Origin: Hexactinellida sp. DTS-2022
Lineage: Eukaryota; Porifera; Hexactinellida
Reading direction: 5' to 3'
Assembly: GCA_028753945.1 (NCBI GenBank)
Contig: JAPNXP010000011.1
Coordinates: 4,960,001 to 5,024,000 of the forward strand
DNA length: 64,000 bases
Shown one piece after another: positions 51,421-62,241 of this stretch (the first letter of the stretch is position 1; each line of letters begins with the position of its first letter). Made by a program: the position numbers and the translations under genes. The notes under the pieces were generated by a model. That model saw only the letters and a list, made by a program, of their open reading frames with translations, ran no database searches and was not told the DNA's origin.

Positions 51421-54060
51421 TTACAATTTCGAAATGTTACTTAGGACATAATAAATGCAATTAATCCGGCCTATAATTTTCACAACTTTGTCCTTGACTT
51501 TGTGTAGTTTCGGCCTTTCCATGCCATCGTAAGAGTACCATCCATCATCGAGTTTTACCCTCATACAAAAATGTATCCCGACATGGATAGTGAAGCCGAT
51601 GAGTGTATAGTGTAACATTTCATCTCTGTGTGATATTGAAATTGAGTCTGTAATATCTATCACTTGAATTAAATCAGCAAGATGCCCAACTTCAAAAATC
51701 ATGATAGGCGATAGTTCAGTGAACCCTAATGACAATCTCTCGATATTGGCGCCAGGATCTCGACATTTTAAGCAGTTGAAACTTGAATTAATTTTATTAT
51801 CGAGAGAGGTTTGACAGTTGGAATTGAATGTTGTCAAGGATGTGAGATTAAGCATCTTCTCAGACTCATAGCAACACGCCCAGCATTGAAATGTGATCCT
51901 GTAATTATCTGAGCATAGAGATAATTTTTTACACAAGAGTTCAACTATACGGCCTTCATAACCCATGAGATTGTAGTTGGAGTTTGCTAGAGGAATTTCC
52001 AGCATTTGAGCTATCCACACCCTTAGTTCATCAAACTGACGTGTCTGTATTAGAGAAAAGGTTTTCTGGAGTTGTAAATTAGGAGTATAGTGTATTTGGT
52101 CAAAACTATTAAAAATTGTTACTTTGTGTAAACTAAGCAAAGTAATGATATTGTCAACTGGACAGGTATTTACCAATTCAATTCCATCACAATGTCCACC
52201 CCAAGTAACACAAGAGTCCTCCATAGAAACTTCTGAAGCTATAGGATTGTTCAATACAGTTGGATGATTATCTGGTGAGTGTATCAGTAGCTCGCTCAAT
52301 ACTGGATGCAGTACTTTTGTAGAATAATCCACACTTTTTTGTTTCCAGTGTTTAGAAAATTCGAAATCGTCGTCAGTAGAGTGGTAAAAGGGCAATTTGA
52401 TCCTGTGTGCATCTAAGTACCATTGACATAATATCTCAACCATCTCCTGACTTGTATCTAATTCCATTAATCTCATTTCCGGAAATTCAGTTGGTGGAAA
52501 ATGCTCATGTCGCCAGTCGAATAGTTCACGGAAAGACAGGTCCAATCTTTTATCAAGTTCGTGATGGAGTTTTGATAGTGGAGTCTTTGTTATTATGGAA
52601 TCTATTATCTGACATTTCTTGGAGTTAAGAAACTCGAATACTTCTTCGCTTGTCTTTCTTGTGACGTTGGTCTGAAAAATCGATTCTTCGACACCACTAA
52701 AAGGAGATGATGCTATGTTGATATTTTCATCGAAAGAATCATCTTCAGTTAGGGAATTCAGACGCTGGTGTTTGCTAGGTGGAGTTTCTGTAACACTGTT
52801 TGGTCTCTTCAGAAGTTTTACTTTTGATCGTTTTATGCGTTGGATAGATTCATTTCGAAGGATCTGAACCGTAGCACGATTCACTTTTGTAATTGGATAA
52901 GGACCGACCCATTTATCTTGTAGCTTCCCTCCTTTCTTGCGCTTGCTTCGATTAATATTTTCGATCAGAACATCATCTCCCTTTTCAAGTTGACTAAAAG
53001 CGACCGGGTTTAATCTCTTATCGTATTGCTTTTTAATAAGTGTTTGTGAATGAGTAAGATGTTCTCCGGCTATTTTGCTATTAGACTCTTGGGCCTCTTG
53101 TACGTAATCAATCAATTCTTCAAACTGCTCATCTCCAGACCACTCAGCTAAAGGTGTGTCTTCTGGATACTGATGTGTTAAATTTTTCGCTTGGAGAGGA
53201 AGCCGAGGTTTTCGTGAACCATGCATGAGCTCAAAAGCCGAAAAAGATGTAGTAGCTCTTGGCCTGATATTGATTGAGAATGTTATCTCTTCAAGGAAAT
53301 TTGACCAGTTTTCGTTTTTTTCGTCCAAAGATTTGACGAGAGATCCTTTAATAGTCTTGTGACTCGCCTCGACTAACCCGTTTGTTTGAGGATGGTAGGG
53401 AGTGGAGAAGATAAGCTTACAATTATAAGCTTCATGCAAAGATTTGGATATTATATTCGTAAATTCACGCCCGTTATTGCTAATGATTTGGACTGGTGCC
53501 CCTTGTCTACAATATATCGAGTGTATACCTCTGGCTACTTCAGCAGCTTCTTTCGAGCGTAATGCACGGGTTTCAATCCATCTTGTAAAGTGATCTATCA
53601 TTGTCAAGATGTATCTGTAACCATTAGAATCGATGAGTGGTCCAGTTAAGTCCATGCCGACACGATACCAAACTTTGGTGATAATAGGTAGAGGTTTTAA
53701 GGGATTAATTGGCGCTTTCAAACTTGGTTGATTCTTCTGACAGCGTATACAAATATTGATATACGTTTCAATGTCTCTGTACATGCTTGGCCAATAGTAC
53801 CGGTCTTTTGATATTTTATAAGAATATCTAGGACATTGGTGTCCAGAGTTATCGTGGATTTCTTTGAGGATGTCTTCCAACTCACTGTCTCTTATTACTA
53901 ATAAACGATTCCCCTGGGAAGGTCGAATCAATTTACCAGATTCAAGCCCGTAATTAGCAGCCTTTTTACGAATCATCCTCTTCTGGTCCTTTGTAGAGGG
54001 AACAGGGTATGATTTTAAGCTGATGTAGTTGGAGATAGCTTCATATTCTGGAGAATTCAT
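51421..54060 (-). CDS. Integrase fused to a probable ubiquitin-protease-like domain
   Basis: Single frame of 879 aa. A zinc-binding H2C2 domain comes first (H69, H74, C104, C107). An integrase core of the Ty3/Ginger type follows with GMDLTGPL (D137), SNNGREF and PQTNGLVE (E231). The second acidic catalytic position is Asn195 rather than Asp. A GPY-type module (KWVGPYPI, 384-390) ends the integrase part. The C-terminal 260 residues show NTCPVDNII (C633), CxxC pairs (C726/C729, C763/C766), and YTLIGFTIHVGIHF with WYSYD (H826, D845). This layout is like C19 ubiquitin proteases. No reverse transcriptase or protease of retroelements was seen and the flanks are inverted repeats, favouring a Ginger-type DNA transposon. 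Confidence 0.8.
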   Translation of the reverse strand: MNSPEYEAISNYISLKSYPVPSTKDQKRMIRKKAANYGLESGKLIRPSQGNRLLVIRDSELEDILKEIHDNSGHQCPRYSYKISKDRYYWPSMYRDIETYINICIRCQKNQPSLKAPINPLKPLPIITKVWYRVGMDLTGPLIDSNGYRYILTMIDHFTRWIETRALRSKEAAEVARGIHSIYCRQGAPVQIISNNGREFTNIISKSLHEAYNCKLIFSTPYHPQTNGLVEASHKTIKGSLVKSLDEKNENWSNFLEEITFSINIRPRATTSFSAFELMHGSRKPRLPLQAKNLTHQYPEDTPLAEWSGDEQFEELIDYVQEAQESNSKIAGEHLTHSQTLIKKQYDKRLNPVAFSQLEKGDDVLIENINRSKRKKGGKLQDKWVGPYPITKVNRATVQILRNESIQRIKRSKVKLLKRPNSVTETPPSKHQRLNSLTEDDSFDENINIASSPFSGVEESIFQTNVTRKTSEEVFEFLNSKKCQIIDSIITKTPLSKLHHELDKRLDLSFRELFDWRHEHFPPTEFPEMRLMELDTSQEMVEILCQWYLDAHRIKLPFYHSTDDDFEFSKHWKQKSVDYSTKVLHPVLSELLIHSPDNHPTVLNNPIASEVSMEDSCVTWGGHCDGIELVNTCPVDNIITLLSLHKVTIFNSFDQIHYTPNLQLQKTFSLIQTRQFDELRVWIAQMLEIPLANSNYNLMGYEGRIVELLCKKLSLCSDNYRITFQCWACCYESEKMLNLTSLTTFNSNCQTSLDNKINSSFNCLKCRDPGANIERLSLGFTELSPIMIFEVGHLADLIQVIDITDSISISHRDEMLHYTLIGFTIHVGIHFCMRVKLDDGWYSYDGMERPKLHKVKDKVVKIIGRINCIYYVLSNISKL

Positions 54061-54299
54061 TAGGAATGAACGTTAAAGTAGGAAAGTTCTCTTCGAGCTA
54101 ACAAATTTTAGTAGAAAATCAATTTTTGTTAATTAAAGTATATCAAATCAATCTTACAAAATTGGACGCATAGAACGTTACGTAAGTTACCGCTCACAAG
54201 GGAGGGGTGGCTGGAAAACTCCGACAGCTAATGTAAATAGATAGGCAGAAACACAGGAGGTGTTAAAAAAACCGAAACTTGGCTTTAAATAATGTTTGA
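54061..54299. other. 5' leader of the integrase gene
   Basis: Upstream of the minus-strand ATG at 54060. AT-rich, no recognised motif. Confidence 0.4.
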
Positions 54300-54544
54300 C
54301 AGATCCTGGGGGGGGACCATTTTTGTCAAACCATGGATATTTGACAAAATTGGTCCGGGGGGACCAATTTTGTAGTGGGGACTGTTTTTGTCAAAATAAA
54401 TGTTTATTTGACAAAATTGATCTGGGGGGACCAATTTTGTAGGGGGGACCATTTTTGTCAAAACAAATTGTTATTTGACAAAAATGGTCCGGGGGGACCA
54501 ATTTTGTAGGGGGGACCATTTTTGTCAAAACACCATAACTCAAA

Positions 54545-54822
54545 AGCTATCTATTTTATGTAAACTATGCTAGTACCGATCTATCCACAATAGGTAACTT
54601 CCTATTCATTTATAATACATTATATATGCCTAACTACAATAATCTTTGAGATAATGAGATTGTTAGCACTTAATTCCTTATATGATAATACACTCATTAT
54701 CTCAAAGATTATTGTAGTTAGGCATATATAATGTATTATCAATGAATAGGAAGTTACCTATCGTGGATAGATCGGTACTAGCATAGTTACTTAAAATAGA
54801 TAGTTTTTGAGTTATGGCTCAT
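54545..54822. mobile_element. Long palindrome inserted in the right arm of the Ginger-like element
   Basis: 54548-54670 and 54692-54815 are near-perfect inverted copies (AGCTATCTATTTTATGTAA with the complement ACTTAAAATAGATAG; CTAACTACAATAATCTTTGA with its complement). The loop is about 20-25 bp. Confidence 0.85.
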
Positions 54823-55084
54823 TTAGGAAATATACATTCCCCTGTCAACCGAAGAATGTGATAACATTCCATTTATAATTTCGATATATTTCATCTAACT
54901 AGTTATGGGCATCATCATGTTCCAATTTTGAACATTTATAACGCGTCTAACTATGTTAGAAGCAGGCTATAAAAACAACATAATACCCACCAAAAATAGC
55001 GATTACGTAATCAAATGATGACATAGCTCAATTCTGAAGGGTGCTATGTATACCTTGATACCATGTTCCTATATAGTTATAGAA

Positions 55085-55540
55085 CATTTATGAGGTCTGT
55101 TGTATGACAGTTTACTTACCATGGCAGTTTAACTACCTCTATTACTATAACCATTATTAACCATGGATACTTTCTATCCATGACGGTTTACTTACCGTCT
55201 TTGCAATGGCTTCACACTTTATACTTCCTATTACACATCCACACTTATAAGGATTCACATCTCAAATTCTAATTGGAAAATGCCATTAGGCCCAAAATAT
55301 CTAATGCTAATATGGAAATTATTAGATGCTATGTCAAATTCTGATAGTAAAATTAGAATTTGAGATGTGAATCCATATAAGTGTAGATGTGTAGTAGGAA
55401 GTATAAAGTGTGAAGCCATTGCAAAGACGGTAAGTAAAACGTGATGGATAGAAAGTATCCATGGTTAATAATGGTTATAGTAATAGAGGTAAGTAAACTG
55501 TCATGGTAAGTAAACCGTCATACAACAGGCCTTATATAAC
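55085..55540. mobile_element. Foldback element (long-arm palindrome)
   Basis: The left GGTCTGTTGTATGACAGTTTAC pairs with the right GTAAACCGTCATACAACAGGCC. Between them ACCATTATTAACCATGGATACTTTC, GACGGTTTACTTACCGTC and GCAATGGCTTCACACTTTATACTTCC all recur inverted. The loop is about 90 bp around 55265-55370, itself palindromic at its edges (ATTCACATCTCAAATTCTAAT). Pieces recur at 29705-29985. Confidence 0.88.
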
Positions 55541-56139
55541 TTAGGTTACTGTTCAAGATATTACGTTATCATCATATGACAAATTTTGAAAATATCTCAA
55601 AACTCAACAAGTTTATTTCTCGAGGCACTAGCACTGAATTTAGACCCACAGTGACACAATCGTTTGTGGTTGTTGTGTGTGCCTCACACACCTCAAAGCG
55701 ACGTAGAAAAGCGTGGTGCACTAGTATATGTATGTAGCTACATTAGCGTCACATCTCTCTAGAAATAGGTCCGGCCAAAGTTTGACCCTAGTAAATAATA
55801 ATATTACAACAAGTTGAAAATGGTAGAAAACAAACCTGAAATGTTTCATGTGTGTTCTTTTGATGACCAGCATCTATTTTTCTTAAGTTAAGTGACATTT
55901 CTTCTGTTTCACTCTATGGAAATACAGATTATTTAAATTGTTTGCAGGGAAGCTTTATATCATTTATTATATGCACCTGCTCCCACGTCCCTGTATAGGC
56001 AAACAAGTATGCTTATATACTTGTTTTTGTATATTTTCCCACTTTGTTTCCACTTCTGAACATTACTTATATTTCCTTCCGTTTTTAATTTTAATTATAT
56101 AATTTACACAATACATAGTAATATAAAACTAAACAATTT
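55541..56139. other. Spacer with the TATACAAAAAGGAGG repeat remnant
   Basis: The last ~120 bp matches 46370-46490 (CCCACTTTGTTTCCACTT, AATATAAAACTAAACAATTTC), which lies just downstream of two zinc-finger-family copies. No gene in 55541-56010. Confidence 0.55.
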
Positions 56140-56523
56140 CTAGAGTTTTTCTTCTAAAAATTCATTAATCATGATTTGAATTTTTATTATCCCAAATAAT
56201 TCTTCCACCATTTGCACCTCTTGGTTATTCAGCACCGCCTGTGTGGCTGATCTCGTCAGCTTTGCCTTTGCCTGAATTTCCCTTCCCTCGTCAGATTTAA
56301 TCGAGATCCCGTGACAACGCCGTATATGTTGCGGAAACCTAGAAATGTACAATTAAGAATGGCAAGAGAAGTTTTTTTACGAAATACTAAATATACATAT
56401 ACTTCACTTACAAGTAAATTATATTAATGATATTAATAATTGTAGTTTTGCCTTACGGACTTACCCTTTTTCTAAAACAATCCTTTCACACTGCGGACAT
56501 GTCACATAACTCTTTTCGGACAT
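56140..56523 (-). CDS. Intron-split C2H2 finger protein, third intact copy
   Basis: Exon 1 56465-56523 and exon 2 56140-56338, phase 2, 85 aa. Exon 1 carries the Cys pair (CPQC, residues 9 and 12), exon 2 the His pair (HIRRCH, 24 and 29). Then KSDEGREIQAKAKL is shared with the family. It is shorter than the inverted-repeat copies because the repeat tail is replaced by a hydrophobic and acidic C-terminus (QMVEELFGIIKIQIM). The start MSEKSYVT is diverged while the finger cysteines are kept. Confidence 0.68.
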
Positions 56524-57522
56524 AACTTTTAAAGTTGGTTGTTGGGTTGAGCTGAGAAGAATGAGCTTGAGCTTGAGAATATATAATTTTGGACCTATCA
56601 TTTTGCATTATATCGTATATCATGAACTCTACACTCGGGTGTCTCCGATATTCCCTGTCCCAGAGATCTCCTGGGCGGCGGGATTCTACTCTCGCGGCAT
56701 ATTCCGCAATCTCTGAATTGATTGCCGTATATGCAGCGAGTTTGGCTTCCGTCTGGTCCAGGGGCGTACCTGGGGGAGGGCATGGCGCCCCCTGACCATT
56801 CAGTTTTCGTTGGAACAGTGACAGCGAATATAGGCCCCTGGATGTTGAGTTTGCGTAGCTTCATCGCTAGACACCATTGTTGGAAAAAATCTCCCCCCTC
56901 ATTAAGGTTGATACCTGTGAGCAAAGATATAGTATTCAGGGTATTAAAGGGAAGTTATTACAGTGGATGTCGGTTACAACCGGTGTGCTTATATCCGAGT
57001 CTGGTCGCTCGACTGCCGGAGTTTCGACCTCAACCTTAAAGAACTCCGGCTTGATGGAGTTAGACGTTTCTTATGCTTAGGCTGTTTTTTCGGTGTATAT
57101 TCTATTGTTTTGAAAGAAACTTTTGATCGCTTTGGGTAACTCCGCTTGGATTCGTGTCTTCGATTCTTGGGATTCGTGTTGATGCCCCCAGCTGTCGCCC
57201 CAGCTCTTTTTCCAGCACCCGGAGACCGGAGGGCGTGATTCTATTATCGCTGCATATTCCGAAATCTCTGTGCGGATAACGGAATATGCGGATGGATTCA
57301 CTCATGAACATTACTTATATTTCCTTCCGTTTTTAATTTTAATTATATTATTTACACAATACGTACATACTAAAAATATTGAGATTTATACTCTTTTATT
57401 ATTTTTACTGTGCCGACTATACTATAGTATAGTGGCCCAGTTCTAATCTTACTACTTTGGTATATTATTGGTCCGTATCCTCTCCACAGAACAGAGTTTT
57501 GTTAATACATTATGAGACACTT
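56524..57522. other. Spacer with family-related fragments
   Basis: 56640-56730 and 57225-57300 contain two diverged inverted pieces (GGCGGGATTCTACTCTCGCGGC and GGGCGTGATTCTATTATCGCTGC) with GCATATTCCG(C/A)AATCTCTG. 57303-57365 repeats 56057-56120. Frames here overlap both strands and none has support. Confidence 0.5.
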
Positions 57523-58508
57523 TTAGAAGTTTTCAAGTCTTATTAATAATGCTTTTCTGGCAGTTACAGTTAGCACGTGATAAAATGAATTTAAGGCCGT
57601 TGTTACTGTTATTTGAGCCAATGCTTGTGGGCAACAATTAACTAAAAATTGCTTCCTTGCTCCGATAATGGTCTGTCCTTCAGTTGGTGTAACAGGACCA
57701 TGTTCACTAAGCTTTCGCTTTATGAAAGCTTTGATTGTGTTGAAACAAAACTCAATTGGATTCAATTCGCAGCTGTAAGGCGGAAGGCGAATTAATTCTG
57801 TATTAGTTGAATGCTTCCGGTAACCGATTTTCTACTCCCCGATGACATGGTGCGTTATCCAATATTATAAATTGTTTTGTTATTCCTTCCTAAGTTTCTA
57901 AAGCTGCGCCAAAATTCAGCTGGAATAATTCGGAGATGAAACCATCAAAATCCGCTTGCTTTGCTCCGCCTATGATCATCCTATAATGAATAAGCCCCAG
58001 GGATGATGTAATAGCACATAGCAACGTGATGTGAAGAGTTCTTTGGTTGTCAGCAATCCTCTTAGCTGGTTGTCCGATAACTGAACGACCACGTGATCTT
58101 GCTGTTTAAAGCCCATGCCCACATTCGTCCATATAACAAAACTTGGCGCCATACTCTTGTTGTTGTTGTATCCAAATTGCAAATTCTCGTCGTGCTTTCT
58201 TATTCAGTTCACTATTTCTGTTCACTGGAATAAGCTCTAATTTTTTCATGCTTATTAGCTGGCCTTCTAAACAACGATCAATTGTTCTTATAGAGACTGC
58301 TAACCCAGTTTCTTCGCTTAAAGCAGCTTTCAATTCCAGAAGTGTAATATCTGGACGAAGTTCTACTTTATTTAATACTAATGCTATAGATTCTGCATCC
58401 AACTTTTTCCCCTTAGTGCCGCCTGTTATATTCATTGCGAATTTGTGTTTACCATGCTTGTGTGTATAAAATACCCGTTGGAAGCTGGCCTCTATGTTAA
58501 TTTTCAAT
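57523..58508 (-). pseudogene. Broken Tc1/mariner-type DDE transposase
   Basis: Reading minus, an N-terminal helix-turn-helix part (58106-58507; SEETGLAVSIRTIDRCL) ends at the first catalytic motif FCYMDECG. Two pieces follow in other frames: FIILDNAPCHRGVENRLPE with the second Asp near 57860, and NPIEFCFNTIKAFIKRK (the acidic Glu) at 57765-57700. At least two frameshifts and one in-frame stop separate them. Clearly inactive. It may be a relic of the elements that moved the CAG-ended MITEs, but no matching termini were found. Confidence 0.85.
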
Positions 58509-58911
58509 TATAATTAATTTGTTTACCTATTTTTATAACTATTCCTCAAGTGATCCATAACTCAAGAACTATAAATATTTTCTATATTGATAAACACTGA
58601 CCTATCCGTAATAGGAACTTCTATTAAATGACTGCATTATATTTATGTAGTTGCAATAGTTTTAAGTTGTTTATTTATTATGATATTTGGAAGTTAGAAT
58701 CCATCGCTAATGTATATGCGGTTTATATCCCCCTAGGCCCCTGTAACTTTGATATTATCAGGTAGAACAAACACGTAAACAACAATTGAGTTTTATTTGT
58801 GCCAGCTTGTTTGGTATTCCCTACCCTGCATTATATCATCCACTCTCTCACGTTCAAGTTTTACTTGACAACTTGTTTTACTTCAATATTGCTCAATTTC
58901 CTTCCTAATTA

Positions 58912-59013
58912 CAGTCGACTCCGCTTAATAGAGTCACCTCGGGACCAGGTCGCTTTGACCCGATTAAGCGGAGAAATCTATTAACCGGTGGCTCTATTAA
59001 GCTGAGTCGACTG
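58912..59013. mobile_element. MITE family D copy
   Basis: CAGTCGACTCCGCTTAATAGAG at the left, TATTAAGCTGAGTCGACTG at the right, TA-flanked, 102 bp. Confidence 0.9.
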
Positions 59014-59424
59014 TACTTTAAAATAATTCTCATCTTACTCAGTCATCTTTGAATGTATTCTACAATCTTCACCCTCCTCTTTCTTATTTTATGTTAGTTC
59101 TCACATTTTAGCTTTTTCCTATAAATCCTTTCTTTCCAATTTCTAAATTCCATCGAATTGAGAGTGTTTGTGTTTGCCATTTATATAAATCTGTATTGAT
59201 TGGATTGCCCAAAGTTATTATCAATTGGATTTAGATCGACAGATCTTGTTCGATTTTATCAATTTAAATTTTCATGTCTCATCGCTTTTCCACAGCACGA
59301 AATCGAATGACATTCTAGTTATAATGTGCATTTCAAGCAAATATAATTGAAATATAGCTAAGGAAAGACTCACTCCTTCTGAATTAAAGTGGTATATTTA
59401 TCCCTAATTGCACAATATGTATTA

Positions 59425-59578
59425 CAGTCAAAGCCGCTTAATCGGGAGACGGTAATCGGGACGAGGCTTTGGGAACCAATTCGTACGAAATATTATACTG
59501 TAATCGGTTAATCGTGAGAACCGAATAAACGGGACTAAATGTATACTCCGAGGCGTCCCGATTAAGCGGCTTCCACTG
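59425..59578. mobile_element. MITE family H (TIR CAGTCAAAGCCGCTTAATCGGG)
   Basis: Right end CCCGATTAAGCGGCTTCCACTG, TA-flanked, 154 bp. The design parallels family D with a different core. Confidence 0.85.
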
Positions 59579-59731
59579 TACTTACTATATTACCATATAT
59601 TGCATAATAATCATCTATAAAGTATAAAGTCTACACATTGGATCGCAATATCATTACATTACTGAATCAACGATGTTATTCGTATTTTCACACATTTAAG
59701 TCATTGAAGATACACTTTAGCCCACTGAACG

Positions 59732-60243
59732 TCCTCCCTACTGACATTGAGTGGCATATACGGCCTAAACCACAAGAAATCTCTGCCTGTTTTGATTATG
59801 GCGGGGTGGCCCAATATTTTATTTTCGACCTCTTCAATTAATAATAATAATAATACAGATTCAGTACAGAAAGACTGTTCTCAGTTCCTATTACAGAAAT
59901 AACAGAGTGTGATTGAAAAAATACATACATACAACATAGAATATTTGAAAAAATAATAATAATTAAACCACAAGAAACAAAACAAAAAAACAGATTAGGT
60001 TTTTCAAGTAATGGCGTAAGCATGCTTGAAAAGATATGTTTTAAGTTTGTTTTTGAAGGAATCAATGGATGAGGAAGATCTAATTTCATATGTTAGTTGA
60101 TTCCAGAGCACTGGGGCTGATTTATCCTCCCTACTGACACTGAGTGGCATATACGGCCTAAACCACAAGAAATCTCTGCCTAGTTTTGATTATGGCGGGG
60201 TTGCCCAATATTTTATTTATTTTATTTTTCGACCTCTTCAATT
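59732..60243 (-). mobile_element. 5'-truncated LINE tail flanked by ~110 bp direct repeats
   Basis: Minus-strand translation of about 60120-60000 reads SAPVLWNQLTYEIRSSSSID followed by FKNKLKTYLF, a motif typical of the C-terminus of non-LTR reverse transcriptase proteins. The 3' end is an (ATT)n tail at 59841-59856. Blocks 59732-59839 and 60125-60243 are nearly the same (ACTGACATTGAGTGGCATAT, GATTATGGCGGGGT). They sit exactly at the element's ends, so they look like a very long target-site duplication. Confidence 0.72.
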
Positions 60244-62241
60244 GCTTACATCTTCAACACCAGAAATACGATTCGTGTCCCTGATGGAGAATTAAAGTCC
60301 GTTTCATTTATCCTTAATTCCATATTAAAGAAAGTACTCGATATATAATGGAATTTCTCTTTCGACGTATACAGCCCAAAGAAATGCTTACTGTTTGACA
60401 CTACCCTTCCGTGTTTGGGTTCTTCTTTCAGACAGAGTGAGAAATCAGAATTTGCTGCCATTCTGTCCACAGACCACTTGCCATCAGTAGACGTTCCTCT
60501 ATACGATTGTTTCCCCCACTTTGGGCCTTCAAATCATTTTTTCATTTTCCTCTAATAAATTGAAATGTACCAAATCAAGAATTATGAGTTCAAATCAAAC
60601 GTATGCCCAATCATATAGCTTGGTGATAGCGTCAAGGACATTATTCAGCCCGTTCTTAACTTTCAGTTCTTCCTAAATTTAGGATTCATTACTTCTCTAT
60701 GATAGCCCTTAGCTTGCCATTGCCCACTATGTTAATGTGGTACTATTCATTCCCAGATATGATCCATGATAAACAGCATAAGGCGATTGAGATCTCTATA
60801 CTATATTTTGAACACTCGATTGTTGTGTATTTATTTGTTTGTCCTGATTGTATTAATTTATGTAGTAATCGCATCTGTTTGGGTGGGGACAAACTTCCAA
60901 ATGTTATAGTTAATTGGCAGGAATTTTGCGTAATAAAGCACTAATTTCCTAGTTCTAATTTAAGTTTATTGTTTAGAAAATATTTAACAGATTAATTTTA
61001 ATTCAAAATCAACGTAGGCTAGCTTCCAAAGGGTAATATTTATTATCCGTTTTAACTGTATTATTTCAGAAACTCGGTTTCATACAATTAGTTCCTAATT
61101 ATCTTCTTGACCTGGAATTTATACAAAACATATTGGAATTATATATACAGTTTATAATACAAGCACCAAAACTATTCATGCGGGCTTTTGCGGGCCGAAT
61201 TTTACAGCTCCGTTTCGGGTTTACTTATTATTGCCACTTCCAAAATTCTTCTTTATTACATATTTCATTTTCGCCCTCACTTTTCACCTCAAAACTTGTG
61301 ATTGGTCCTGTCTCATAAGGTTATTCTCTTTGGATGGATGGGGACTGGTTAAAGATCCATATCATTATTTTCGGAAATATCAGCCTCCAAAATGGCTGCC
61401 CTTTGTTCGTTATGTATCGACTCATCATTTATTTCTGGTTAATTATTTCATTGCCAACACATGTTGGTTATTCACCTTGAGAATCGGTTGCGGTTGCCAA
61501 TGGCGTGTTTAGAATAATTCCTTTCTCACTTGCAATGAATTTTCAATTTATTCCTTCTTCACTATTGGATTAGATTTTGTATGCTCCCACAAGTGCTGAC
61601 AGTATCTACAGATAACGTTTGTCAACCATTATTTGGTGAAAGATCTGCATTTGAATTTTGCATGTAGTTATAATATTTGTTGAATAAAATATACTAGCAG
61701 AAACCAATTTTTGCTGCCTACGGTAGGTTCGCAACTATTTAAATACGCTAAGCTACCATTCCTCACACTTTTCCAGTATCACAATCCCACATTTACGACT
61801 ATAAAGGATCAGGGGAGGCAAGTGCACCCCCTACCACCCCCTGTATGAAACCCTGAATAGATCGTTGTCACAGTGCAAAATTTCCCCTGGATACAAGTTT
61901 TCAGCTTCCTGCGACTCGTCTTTCCAATTAATTTTGGACAAACAAACAAACAAAAAACAGTTATAAGGGGTAAACAAGTATGCTGAACACGAATTTCGCG
62001 TTTATAAATTTCTCATATTAATATTTGTTGTTGTTGTTTACACAAAATAGGTAAACAAATTAATGAAACAATCATGTTACCCCCCGTAAATTGGTATGAC
62101 CAAATTGTAAAAAAAATTCCCCCCAAAATCCTCCAAATTCCCCCTCGGTTGAGAACCCCTGTGCAAGAGATTATGTTTCTATAGTATTACTAACTATTCC
62201 AAGTTGAGTTTACTCTATTTCGAATTTATATAAATATGATA
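60244..62241. other. 2 kb gene-free stretch
   Basis: AT-rich with no supported gene or named transposon. It contains a (TTG)n run near 62022-62040 and an AACAAACAAACAAA run near 61937-61955. The Cys/Phe-rich frames at 60699, 61133 and 61231 have no start context or similarity. Confidence 0.5.

Larger units (their letters stand above)
50690..55075. mobile_element. Ginger-like integrase transposon with long inverted ends
   Basis: The left arm (50690-51125) and the right arm (54300-55075) are imperfect inverted repeats. Landmarks pair in mirrored order: the GGTATCC/TTGATACC region, AGCATACTTTT, GCGTTATAAATGTT with ATTTATAACGCG, ATTCTTCGGTTG with CAACCGAAGAATG, and repeated TTTGTCAAA / CCCCTACAAAATTGGTC words. 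The right arm is longer because a palindrome (54545-54822) has inserted. The integrase-USP ORF lies between. Exact termini and target duplication could not be fixed. Confidence 0.7.
58509..60124. other. Gene-free stretch with MITEs D and H and a duplicated block
   Basis: MITE D 58912-59013, MITE H 59425-59578, the first copy of a ~110 bp block at 59732-59839, then a LINE tail at 59840-60124. No gene was seen. Confidence 0.6.

Noticed and set aside
51421..54060. Retroviral or LTR-retrotransposon pol gene
   Set aside because: Integrase similarity is real, but there is no reverse transcriptase, RNase H or retroviral protease. The flanks are inverted rather than direct long repeats.
58143..58469. 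Plus-strand 108-aa frame
   Set aside because: Antisense to the N-terminal part of the mariner-type transposase.
59838..60089. Minus-strand 83-aa frame as a gene
   Set aside because: It is the shifted frame of the LINE reverse-transcriptase tail plus an (ATT)n run.
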